From an uncultured Mobiluncus sp. (GTDB lineage: Bacteria; Actinomycetota; Actinomycetes; Actinomycetales; Actinomycetaceae), in NCBI RefSeq assembly GCF_947254095.1, contig NZ_CAMYBV010000029.1, positions 1 to 9,645 of the forward strand: 9,645 nt of DNA, in the 5' to 3' direction. Position 1 is the stretch's first letter. Each line of letters opens with the position of its first letter. Below, one piece after another: positions 1 to 6,642 of this stretch. A program made the translations under genes and the position numbers. The notes under the pieces are model-generated. The model had not been told where the DNA came from and made no database searches. It saw only the letters and a program-made list of their open reading frames with translations.

Positions 1-323
1 CAATTTGAGCGCGAAACTTTTTCGGCAGCGTGGGTTTTGATGCCGATGGTGAGTTTGTTTTTTCGTTTCTCGCGTGTTTCTTCTGTCTTGGCTAGTAGTT
101 GCTCGGTCGGGGTTTTGGCTAGACCGGTGAGGATGCTTTGATAGCGCAGGATATCGCGGGTGAGTTCAGCGGGATTAGTGATCTCACGCAACTGGCGTAG
201 TTCGTGTATTTGCGTCCTTGAAAGTATCCCGGGGGTAAGCAAACGGTCTAAGGGGGTGGCAGGGGTATCGTAGATACGTTTGCGCCTCCGGGCACTGTCC
301 TGACACCCTTCGATAATTTCTTT
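1..323 (-). pseudogene. C-terminal remnant of a transposase/integrase (partial at left edge)
   Basis: The minus strand is open from 323 to the window edge, but no complete gene is here. An in-frame TAG lies immediately upstream at 324-326 and there is no good start codon. The translation contains RRRKRIYDTPATPLDRLL followed by a stretch with TNPAELTRDILRYQ and then a basic Lys/Arg-rich tail. This resembles, from memory, the region after the DDE catalytic core in actinobacterial transposases (Y-D-x-P-x-T-P-x-x-R-L, then N-P-A-x-L-x-R-x-I, then a Q-x-x-L helix). The catalytic core itself is absent, so I read it as a 5'-truncated insertion-sequence gene. The exact IS family is not clear. The break lies at or just before the promoter of the downstream operon. 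The alternative is a chance open frame, but the match to the motif order makes that less likely. Confidence 0.6.
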
Positions 324-328
324 CTAAT
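300..328 (+). promoter_or_regulatory. Sigma70-like promoter of module 1
   Basis: CTGACA (300-305) and TCTAAT (323-328) each match the -35 and -10 consensus at 5 of 6 positions and are separated by exactly 17 nt. Transcription would start near 335, inside the DtxR-like box, which is the usual geometry for iron repression. The -35 hexamer lies within the open frame of the transposase remnant on the other strand. Confidence 0.55.
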
Positions 329-346
329 TAGGTAAGGCTAACCTTG
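328..346 (+). promoter_or_regulatory. DtxR/IdeR-type iron box, module 1
   Basis: TTAGGTAAGGCTAACCTTG matches the DtxR/IdeR operator consensus TTAGGTTAGSCTAACCTAA at 16 of 19 positions. It is framed by outer inverted arms TAATTAG (325-331) and CTAATTA (347-353). It overlaps the predicted -10 and start point and lies about 60 nt upstream of the first start codon. Iron-loaded DtxR-family repressor bound here would block transcription of the DUF4418-ABC module. Confidence 0.75.
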
Positions 347-406
347 CTAATTATTTTGAGCTGTGTGATGATTGGCGTTGTCGTTAAATCTTAAGGAGAA
401 AATCGC

Positions 407-925
407 ATGAAGGATAGAATCATTGGTTCGCTGCCTACCGTAGTGTTGGGCCTGCTCATTGCCATCGCGCCGCGGACTTTTGCGCCGGTTTGCGAGTTCG
501 CTGCCAAACACAGCTCCGGCAAGGAACATATGTCCGGGATGAAAGGCTCCGGTGGTATGGACCATATGAACCACATGGGGCAGGCTGGCAAAGCGATGGG
601 TGAGGCTCATCAACATATGGCGTGCTACTGGTCCGCTCAAGCCAGCTTGGGGATTGGAATCCTCCTGCTGGTCATTGGGCTGCTGGCATTGTTCATGAAC
701 TCCCAGATTCGCACCGGTTTGAACCTGAGCGCGGCGCTCATCTATGTGCTGGAAATTTCGATTGTCACCGTGCTTATTGGAACGTGCAAAAACGAGGAAA
801 TGTCTTGCAATGTTTACGCGATGCCCACGCTGTTGGCGCTGAGCTGTATAGGGATCCTGGCAGTCGGTGCGGCGATATTCCTGGATCAAAGGAACCGCCC
901 GGAGCTTCAGAAAGCTGCGGCATAA
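407..925 (+). CDS. DUF4418 family membrane protein with Met/His-rich insert
   Basis: A 172-residue integral membrane protein whose function is unknown. The start is supported by AAGGAG at 393-398, eight nt upstream. There are four predicted membrane segments, at about 7-23, 80-98, 105-124 and 139-158. Conserved-looking positions are P27-V-C29-E, M71-A-C73-Y-W followed by a glycine-rich helix, and G125-T-C127 with M132-S-C134-N, a pattern I associate with DUF4418. Between the first two segments is an insert (about 41-71) dense in Met and His: HM pairs at 41, 53, 56 and 70, plus M45, M51, M64 and H68. This loop and the cysteines look suited to metal binding. It is first in an iron-box operon with an ABC permease and ATPase, so a role in metal sensing, binding or delivery to that transporter is inferred. 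The family call is from memory of motifs, without a database search. Confidence 0.8.
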   Translation: MKDRIIGSLPTVVLGLLIAIAPRTFAPVCEFAAKHSSGKEHMSGMKGSGGMDHMNHMGQAGKAMGEAHQHMACYWSAQASLGIGILLLVIGLLALFMNSQIRTGLNLSAALIYVLEISIVTVLIGTCKNEEMSCNVYAMPTLLALSCIGILAVGAAIFLDQRNRPELQKAAA

Positions 926-931
926 ACTGCA

Positions 932-2152
932 ATGCAAAGCAGCCAGATAACCTGGGGTAAACTCCCTTTTCGTAATCTCAAATATTACCGTTACCGCAGT
1001 TTAGGACTGTTCCTGGTGGCAGTCCTGCTCAGCGCGATAACGTTCGGTGCAGGGATGGTTTCGCTGAACCTCAGCCAAGGTTTGTCATCGGTCAAGGAAC
1101 GCTTGGGGGCGGACATAATGATTGTGCCTTCCCAGTTTGAGCAATCCGCAAAGGATATTTACCTCTGCGGGGGAAAACCGAGCGGGTTTTTGCTGCCAGA
1201 TGACGTTTCGGATTCGGTCGCCAATGTTGCCGGGGTGGAACAGGTCACCACGCAAACCTATATTGCTTCCCTAATGGCGAGTTGCTGCGAGGTGCGGCTG
1301 CAGATTATCGGCATTGATCCGGACACCGACTTTGTTATCAAACCCTGGATTCAAGCCACTTATTCACGTGGTCTGCAGGACGGTGAGCTGGTCGCGGGCT
1401 CCAAAGTTCAGATTAATGCCCAGGGCAAGATTCGCCTGTTTAACTATGAATTCCCGGTAAGCGCGCGGCTGGCGCCGACGGGCACGAACCTGGATTCGTC
1501 TGTGTTTGCCAATCTGGCGACCACGAAAATCCTGGCGCGCCAAGCTGAAAAGGTGGGGCATCCGGTCTTGTCCGCAGATGAGATTGGACACCGGGTTTCC
1601 GCAGTGATGGTAAAAGTCAAGCCCGGTTACGCCCCGGAGGAAGTGGCGCAGCATATTTCTAAATCTCCCCAGCTGAAGGGCTTGGGCTTTGTGTCTGCGA
1701 ACGGGATTAGTTCCCGGCTCAAGGAGGGTGTGGGTCACATTGTGGGCGCCCTGCAGGTCTTTCTGGCTGTCTTTTGGGCAGTAGCGTTGGCGGTGATGGT
1801 GACGGTCAACTGGGTCAGCGTCATGTCTCGGAGCAAAGAGTTGGGCTCGTTGCGGATAATGGGTGCCACCAAGCGGATGCTGACCGCAATGTTGCTGAAA
1901 GAGAATCTGCTGGTCAGCCTGACGGGTGGCGTGCTGGGGCTGGGACTCAGCGCGGCGCTGCTGCGACCCTTTGGCGATGCCATTCAAAGGGCTTTGAAGC
2001 AGCCCTATCTGCAAAGCGATCTGTGGAGCCAGTGTTCTCTGGGCGTTCTCATCTTGGTGACGGTGTGCCTCAGCGCCGTCCTGTCCAGTGCTATCTCGGC
2101 GATTCGCCTGCTGCGAAAAGAAACTTACCAGGTCGTGCGGGAGGGGCAATAG
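932..2152 (+). CDS. FtsX/MacB-type ABC transporter permease (module 1)
   Basis: A 406-residue permease of the MacB/LolCE/FtsX superfamily. TM1 is at about 23-48, followed by a large extracytoplasmic domain (about 50-268) opening with GADIMIVP, then three C-terminal segments (about 270-297, 323-345, 367-393). The cytoplasmic SRSKELGSLRIMGAT stretch (299-313) between TM2 and TM3 is the usual site of ATPase contact in FtsX permeases. The extracytoplasmic domain has YLCGGKPSGFLLP (77-89), IASLMASCCE (111-120) and IGIDPDTDFVIKPW (126-139), which I associate with permeases next to P19/FTR1 systems. C79 and the pair C118-C119 could bind metal or form disulfides. The gene starts seven nt after the preceding stop with no strong ribosome binding site, suggesting translational coupling, and runs directly into the ATPase gene. 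With only one permease in this module a homodimer is likely. The substrate is unknown. Confidence 0.9.
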   Translation: MQSSQITWGKLPFRNLKYYRYRSLGLFLVAVLLSAITFGAGMVSLNLSQGLSSVKERLGADIMIVPSQFEQSAKDIYLCGGKPSGFLLPDDVSDSVANVAGVEQVTTQTYIASLMASCCEVRLQIIGIDPDTDFVIKPWIQATYSRGLQDGELVAGSKVQINAQGKIRLFNYEFPVSARLAPTGTNLDSSVFANLATTKILARQAEKVGHPVLSADEIGHRVSAVMVKVKPGYAPEEVAQHISKSPQLKGLGFVSANGISSRLKEGVGHIVGALQVFLAVFWAVALAVMVTVNWVSVMSRSKELGSLRIMGATKRMLTAMLLKENLLVSLTGGVLGLGLSAALLRPFGDAIQRALKQPYLQSDLWSQCSLGVLILVTVCLSAVLSSAISAIRLLRKETYQVVREGQ

Positions 2153-2857
2153 ATGTTGTTGGAACTGTGCGAAGTGACCAAGAAGTTTTCGCGGCGGGGA
2201 CGCGAGTTCAACGCGGTAGACAGTGTGAGCTTGAGTGTTGACGCCGGCCAATTTGTGGGTGTTTCAGGCAAATCGGGTAACGGAAAAACGACCCTGCTGA
2301 ACCTCATGATGGGTTTGCTGCGTCCCAGCTCAGGAACGGTTCTGGTGGCAGGAGAGGATCTGTCTGATCTCTCGGATCGGGAACTGTCCCAGCTGCGCCG
2401 GTTTCGTCTGGGAATGATTACGCAGCAGCAAACCCTGGTCAGTTCCCTCAACGTCTTGGATAACGTGGTGCTGCCTGCTACTTTGCGGTCAAAAGGGCGG
2501 TCGTCGGGGAAATCGTCGCCGGTGGGGGTGGGGTCTTTGCCTGTCAATCGCGCGTTGGATTTGCTGGAAAAGCTCGACATTGCGGATCTATCCCACGCCT
2601 GGCCCGCAGAACTTTCCGGGGGAGAGATGCGTCGGGTTGCCATCGCCCGAGCACTCATGGCCCAACCGGAAGTTTTGTTGGCGGATGAACCGACCGGCGA
2701 CTTGGACGACGACAGCACGGCGGCGGTGCTACGGCTATTTCACGAGCTCGCACAAGGCAGTAGCGCGGTCGTGATGGTCACGCACGACGCGGCCGCTTAT
2801 GAATACTGCAACCGTAGGTTCAATATGCTAGACGGCCACTTGGAGGAGCTGTGGTAG
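2153..2857 (+). CDS. ABC transporter ATP-binding protein, MacB/LolD-like (module 1)
   Basis: A 234-residue ATPase, about the usual length for the LolD/MacB/FtsE class, energising the preceding permease from the cytoplasm. It has Walker A GKSGNGKT (39-46), a Q-loop around Q91 in MITQQQ, the ABC signature LSGGEMRR (154-161), Walker B VLLADEP (174-180), a D-loop at 182-187 and the switch histidine H211 in VTHD. The ATG follows the permease stop with no gap, and GGAGGGG at 2140-2146 gives a strong ribosome binding site. A Ser/Gly/Lys-rich stretch (about 112-130, with GRSSGKSSPVGVG) interrupts the helical subdomain between the Q-loop and the signature and looks like a small lineage-specific insertion. 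All catalytic motifs are intact. The gene ends module 1. Confidence 0.93.
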   Translation: MLLELCEVTKKFSRRGREFNAVDSVSLSVDAGQFVGVSGKSGNGKTTLLNLMMGLLRPSSGTVLVAGEDLSDLSDRELSQLRRFRLGMITQQQTLVSSLNVLDNVVLPATLRSKGRSSGKSSPVGVGSLPVNRALDLLEKLDIADLSHAWPAELSGGEMRRVAIARALMAQPEVLLADEPTGDLDDDSTAAVLRLFHELAQGSSAVVMVTHDAAAYEYCNRRFNMLDGHLEELW

Positions 2858-2900
2858 GGCGAGGGGATTTTGTTCAGAATCAGCCTTTAATAGCTAGATT

Positions 2901-2909
2901 TGCTATAAG
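2901..2909 (+). promoter_or_regulatory. Probable extended -10 promoter of module 2
   Basis: TGCTATAAG is an extended -10 (TGn then TATAAG, 5 of 6 to consensus). No convincing -35 lies 16-18 nt upstream, where the sequence reads around CAGCCT. The position relative to the adjacent DtxR-like box resembles that in the module 1 promoter. No terminator hairpin is visible between 2858 and 2900. Confidence 0.4.
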
Positions 2910-2924
2910 GTAAGGCTTGCCTTG
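2906..2924 (+). promoter_or_regulatory. DtxR/IdeR-type iron box, module 2
   Basis: TAAGGTAAGGCTTGCCTTG matches the 19-bp DtxR consensus at 13 positions. Its core 2907-2923 is a near-perfect 17-bp palindrome (one mismatched pair plus the centre). Over 17 bp it is identical to the module 1 box except for two positions. It overlaps the predicted -10 and start point and sits about 60 nt before the FTR1 start codon, the same distance as in module 1. Confidence 0.7.
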
Positions 2925-2982
2925 TTAATTGTTTATTTGTAGCCTTGTTATGTATTTGATTTAGAAAGAAGTTGAGAGAATC

Positions 2983-4692
2983 GTGAACGCAACCAGAAAC
3001 CAGCCTTCTCTGTGGGCACGAGGACTGCGGTTTATCGTAGGTTTTTCCGCTTTGGTGGTGGCGCTAGCCTTCGGAGGGGTGGTCTGGTCTAGCGCGGCCG
3101 CAGCCCAAGATTCCGATCTGGGTGAATGGTCTGAGGTCGTGTCGGTAATGCAGGAAAAGCTCGCCGCGGTTCCGGAAGCTGGCGATCCGAGCGCGGTCCA
3201 GACTCTGATTCGTCAAGCCTACTATGAGAACTACCAGACGAGCGGCCTGGAGGACCAGGTCAAACACACTTTGGGGCGTGACGTTGACGATAAGTTTGTC
3301 ACCGAACTATTGAACTTACGCAATCTCAGCCGTGACGGTGCGAGCCCGGAGGCACTGCGAGAAGACAGCGACAAAGTCGCAGACCTGCTCACAGAAACGG
3401 TAACTAAGCTGGTCAAAGCCCCTAAGGTGGCGGATCAGTGGAGCAGGGTTGCCGACACAATTGCGCAAGTTATCACCGATGCCCAAAGCGCCTACGTCAA
3501 GGGACAAGCCGACCGGGCATTCACCTTGGCTACCGAAGCGTACCTGGGGCATTACGAAGCTGACGGGTTTGAAAACAACACCATTGTGCACAAAGGTTTC
3601 AATCGTGTGACTGAGATTGAGGGCATGTTCAGTGATTTGCGACAGGGCTACAAAGACGGTCGTGACCAGGCTCAACAGGAAAAACTTGGCAAGGACCTGA
3701 TTGCGAAGCTGGCTGAGGATGCGAAATTTTTAGACTCGAAAACGCAGGACACGGGACCGCTGGGGATTGCCGGTTTCTTTTCCGCTTTTCTGATTCTGCT
3801 ACGTGAAGGCGCGGAGGCGCTGCTGGTCGTGGCAGCGTTGGTCACCTACGCGTTGAAAGCGGGGCGGCGCGACCAGCTGCGGGGAATCTTAGCTGGCGTG
3901 GTTATCGCCGTGGTCATTTCCATCAGTCTGGCTATTCTGTTTGGGCAGCTCAGCGCCAGCGTGCAGAGCGGAATGGGTCAGGAACTGCTGGAGGGGATTA
4001 CCGGCCTAGCAGCCGCCCTGATGCTGATTTATGTGTCTAACTGGATACTGAGCAAGTCCGGTGGCAAACGCTGGGAGGAATATATTAAGGCCACCGCGGG
4101 CGAAAAAACCGCTTCGGGAGGCGTTTTTGCCCTGGCATTTGTGTCCTTCCTCACCGTGGCTCGGGAGGGTGCTGAAACCATCCTGTTCTTTTACCCGATT
4201 GTCTCCGGGGCGAAAACACACAGCGATTATTGGTTTATCGTTGCGGGTGGCGTAACGGCGGTAGTCATCCTCGCGATTCTATTCGTGCTAGTGTGGCAGT
4301 TCGGGGTACGCCTGCCGCTCAAGCCCTTCTTTAAGTGGACTTCGATATTGCTGGCGTTGCTGGCGATAGCCATCGTGGGCGGGGCGATTAAAGAGCTGCA
4401 AGAGGCTGCTTTGGTCGGGGCACATATGGTGTCTGGCGTTCCTACCGTGGTGTTCCTGGGAATCTATCCCACTGCGGAAACCCTCGGTGCCCAAATTATT
4501 ACCGCCGCGGTATTGGGAGTCTTGGCTCTGTTGCAACTCCGCAAGGCAAAAGCTGACCAGCCCGAGGCGGGCGGCTCCGAGATTCGTTCCGACACCCCTA
4601 TCTCGGAAAGTAATGATAAAGCTTTCGAAGAAAACTCTTCGAGGGAAGATAAAAAAGACGCTGTCGAAGCGAACAGCGGAAAGGAAGAATAA
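2983..4692 (+). CDS. FTR1 family iron permease with extracytoplasmic helical domain
   Basis: A 569-residue high-affinity iron permease. The GTG start has only a weak GAGAG upstream, but it places a clear signal peptide at 1-41 (hydrophobic core about 17-37, likely cut after A-A-A-A before QDSD). Residues 42-255 form a helical extracytoplasmic domain with two similar units, marked by YYENYQTSGLE (80-90) and YLGHYEADGFE (187-197). The FTR1 core follows with about seven membrane segments (262-516). It contains both signature motifs REGAE at 274-278 and 394-398; the Arg/Glu residues of these motifs are required for iron transport in the family. Further membrane acids are E334, E337 and E471/E474. 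The cytoplasmic tail (about 521-569) is rich in Glu, Asp, Lys and Ser. The gene overlaps the P19 homologue by one nt, the pairing known from Campylobacter p19 and E. coli fetMP loci. Confidence 0.95.
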   Translation: MNATRNQPSLWARGLRFIVGFSALVVALAFGGVVWSSAAAAQDSDLGEWSEVVSVMQEKLAAVPEAGDPSAVQTLIRQAYYENYQTSGLEDQVKHTLGRDVDDKFVTELLNLRNLSRDGASPEALREDSDKVADLLTETVTKLVKAPKVADQWSRVADTIAQVITDAQSAYVKGQADRAFTLATEAYLGHYEADGFENNTIVHKGFNRVTEIEGMFSDLRQGYKDGRDQAQQEKLGKDLIAKLAEDAKFLDSKTQDTGPLGIAGFFSAFLILLREGAEALLVVAALVTYALKAGRRDQLRGILAGVVIAVVISISLAILFGQLSASVQSGMGQELLEGITGLAAALMLIYVSNWILSKSGGKRWEEYIKATAGEKTASGGVFALAFVSFLTVAREGAETILFFYPIVSGAKTHSDYWFIVAGGVTAVVILAILFVLVWQFGVRLPLKPFFKWTSILLALLAIAIVGGAIKELQEAALVGAHMVSGVPTVVFLGIYPTAETLGAQIITAAVLGVLALLQLRKAKADQPEAGGSEIRSDTPISESNDKAFEENSSREDKKDAVEANSGKEE

Positions 4693-5336
4693 TGAAAAAG
4701 AAGCTACTGGCTTTGGCAGCCGTCCTGGCGTTGGGCATGAGCCTCAGCGGCTGTGGCGGAACTTCGTCGGGCGGTCAGGCTAAGCCGCAGGAATCCAAGT
4801 CGGCGACCGAGCAGAAGCAGCCGGAAAAGCCCAGCGATCCCAATGTTGTAGGTATCAAGGAAATTCCGGTTGGGGATTCTGGCGAACAAACCAACGGGCC
4901 GCTGAATGTAAACGTTGTTTATTTCCAGGCTGTCGATATGGAGCACGGCTCGATGAAGATGCCTCCGGCTTCCGAGTCCGATATGCACTTCGAGATTGAT
5001 GCTTCTACCAACAAGAAGGCAGAAGAATTCGGGTACCCGGCGGATACTTTCATGCCTTACCTGGACGATATGAAGGTTACAGTTAAGGATCAAAAGACCG
5101 GTGAGGAAACTGACCTGGGCACCATGATGCCGATGATTGCCTCTGACGGTCCTCACTACGGTAACAACATCAAGCTCAAGCCCGGTCTGTACGATGTGAC
5201 CATCACCATCCCCTCTCCGGAAGACAAGTTCATGCTGCACACGGGTAAGGATTCCTCCGGGGTCAAGGGCCGTTTCTGGAAAGAACCGCTGAAGTTTGAG
5301 TTCAAGAACTGGCAGTGGGACGGGCAGGTTCTCTAA
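4692..5336 (+). CDS. P19/Tpd/FetP-type iron-binding lipoprotein
   Basis: A 214-residue P19-family metal-binding protein that probably supplies iron to the FTR1 permease. The ATG overlaps the FTR1 stop as TAATG, preceded by AAGGAAG (4681-4687). It begins with a lipoprotein signal: KKK, a hydrophobic stretch, then LSGC with the lipidated cysteine at C21. A charged linker follows (22-50). The family's metal ligands are recognisable: M83-E84-H85 with M88 and M90, M98-H99-x-E101, M145-M146-P-M148 through D152-G-P-H155-Y-G, and H183 in MLHTGKD. These correspond, from memory, to the Met/His copper site and adjacent Glu/Asp of Campylobacter P19 (H42, E44, M88, D92, H95, H132). In Gram-negatives the protein is periplasmic; here lipid anchoring would keep it at the outer face of the membrane. 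Confidence 0.95.
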   Translation: MKKKLLALAAVLALGMSLSGCGGTSSGGQAKPQESKSATEQKQPEKPSDPNVVGIKEIPVGDSGEQTNGPLNVNVVYFQAVDMEHGSMKMPPASESDMHFEIDASTNKKAEEFGYPADTFMPYLDDMKVTVKDQKTGEETDLGTMMPMIASDGPHYGNNIKLKPGLYDVTITIPSPEDKFMLHTGKDSSGVKGRFWKEPLKFEFKNWQWDGQVL

Positions 5337-5346
5337 GTAGGTTTCA

Positions 5347-6621
5347 TTGCTCAAGTTATTTGTTGTCGCCCTCCGCTACGGGCTGCCGTTATTCGTGCCG
5401 CTGGCAATCTTGCTGGCAACGCGACCGCACACCCCGATGGAACGCCGAGTCGTGGCTCGGATTACCACCGTGGTGTTGGTGGTGGCAGCCCTAGCGGCGG
5501 CGACACTGGCATGGCTTCGGCTGAACACGAATCTGATAGATGTTCCGACCATGAACTTCTATCTGGTTCCAGTCATGCTGATTTGCTCGCTGGGCTTCCT
5601 GGGAATGTCTTGGTGGTTTGGTGCCGCCGACCTCTATGACATTAAACAGAGCGCTAAACATAGGGCGCTGCTGGTGGCCTCGCTGTTGACTGCCGTCAGT
5701 ATCATCATCAATTTCGGCTTTGAATACGCATTTTCGACCGATGAAATTGTGCTGATGGGGTCCTCCCCGTTAGAAACGGAATCGCTGGCACGTTTTGCCG
5801 GATTTGCGTTCGGGACGTTGCTGGTGGTCGTCGCCGGCTGGGCCTACGTGCGCGCCACCAGGCTGGTTCCCGCCATGGTGCGTTTGGCAATCACTACCGC
5901 GGTATTTTTGGTAGTTATCGGTCCGCGTTCCATTCTGTTGTATCAACAACTCGCCATACGTGGTTTCCTGCCACGGTCACGGACCATCTTTGAACTCGTG
6001 TTGTGGATTCAAAATGCCAACACCGTCATACTGCTGGCCCTGGTGGTGCTGACCGCCATTCCTGGCATCATCGCCATTTGGTTCGGTTCCAAATCCGTCA
6101 ATGTTTCTGGCCCCGAAGCCCGTTTAGTGAAAGCGGATCGGATTACTCGCCGACACTTTTTAGAGCTGGCCTTGGGTGGCACGGTTGTTTTCGTTTCTGC
6201 CTTGACCGTTGGCAGGCGCGTGGCGGAGACTGTTCCGGAGTTATCCCCGATAGAGCCTTCCACGGTGAAAGGAAATGTGGTTTCCGTCAGTCGGGAGCTG
6301 GTGTCTGATGGACACCTGCATCGTTTCGCCTACGTGACCAAGGACGGGACGCAAGTTCGTTTCATCGTCATCCAAAAGAACGCCGTAGCCTACGGTTGCG
6401 GTCTGGATGCCTGCGAAATCTGCGGCGAATCCGGTTATTACGAAGACGGCGGGAAAGTCATTTGCCGGCGCTGCGGGGTCATGATGAATATTCAGACTAT
6501 TGGCTTTCCCGGTGGCTGTAACCCTATTCCGATTAAGTATGAAGTGGGCCCGAAAGAATTACGGTTTTTTGCTGACGAGCTGAGTGGGCACGCCAAAATC
6601 TTTAAAACCAAAATAATCTAA
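5347..6621 (+). CDS. Polytopic membrane protein with C-terminal DUF2318 (Cys-rich, possible Fe-S) domain
   Basis: A 424-residue protein conserved in P19-FTR1 operons; its activity is unknown. The start is TTG, 10 nt after the P19 stop, with only AGTAGG (5336-5341) as a weak ribosome binding site. Seven predicted membrane segments (about 4-24, 40-58, 70-90, 107-126, 148-168, 179-199, 213-246) are followed by ITRRHFLELALGG (266-278) and an eighth hydrophobic stretch (271-288). The DUF2318 domain (about 305-424) has D321-G-H-L-H and six cysteines: C351, C356, C359, C373, C376 and C391. They are arranged as C-x4-C-x2-C, C-x2-C and a final GFPGGCNPIP. This is typical of the family and suggests a metal or Fe-S centre. 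By the positive-inside rule the N-terminus is outside and the Cys domain extracytoplasmic. A redox step, such as reduction of P19-delivered iron, is inferred, not shown. Confidence 0.92.
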   Translation: MLKLFVVALRYGLPLFVPLAILLATRPHTPMERRVVARITTVVLVVAALAAATLAWLRLNTNLIDVPTMNFYLVPVMLICSLGFLGMSWWFGAADLYDIKQSAKHRALLVASLLTAVSIIINFGFEYAFSTDEIVLMGSSPLETESLARFAGFAFGTLLVVVAGWAYVRATRLVPAMVRLAITTAVFLVVIGPRSILLYQQLAIRGFLPRSRTIFELVLWIQNANTVILLALVVLTAIPGIIAIWFGSKSVNVSGPEARLVKADRITRRHFLELALGGTVVFVSALTVGRRVAETVPELSPIEPSTVKGNVVSVSRELVSDGHLHRFAYVTKDGTQVRFIVIQKNAVAYGCGLDACEICGESGYYEDGGKVICRRCGVMMNIQTIGFPGGCNPIPIKYEVGPKELRFFADELSGHAKIFKTKII

Positions 6622-6642
6622 GGCTCTAAGGTATAAGTTTCC

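Noticed and set aside
1364..2251. Long open frame on the minus strand opposite the module 1 permease and ATPase start
   Set aside because: The translation is rich in Gln, His and Arg with no recognisable domain, and it lies opposite genes with clear family motifs. It is a codon-bias shadow.
932..2857. Reading module 1 as a MacB-type macrolide or an antimicrobial peptide exporter
   Set aside because: The permease and ATPase belong to that superfamily, but the iron box, the DUF4418 partner and the adjacent P19-FTR1 operon point to metal handling. There is no MacA-like adaptor.
2858..2900. Possible transcription terminator after the module 1 ATPase
   Set aside because: Only four-base inverted repeats (for example TAGC/GCTA) are present, without a GC-rich stem or T-run.
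2950..2964. Four-codon mini-ORF (ATG to TAG) in the FTR1 leader
   Set aside because: It has no ribosome binding site, no run of regulatory codons and no alternative hairpins that would suggest attenuation.
4704..5354. Minus-strand open frame covering the P19 homologue
   Set aside because: It lacks family features, and the plus strand has a signal peptide, lipobox and full set of metal ligands.
6618..6640. Duplicated CTAAGG with GTATAAG before the first module 2 permease, as a possible third DtxR box or promoter
   Set aside because: There is no palindrome and no second half-site. The second copy is explained as the ribosome binding site of the gene at 6643.
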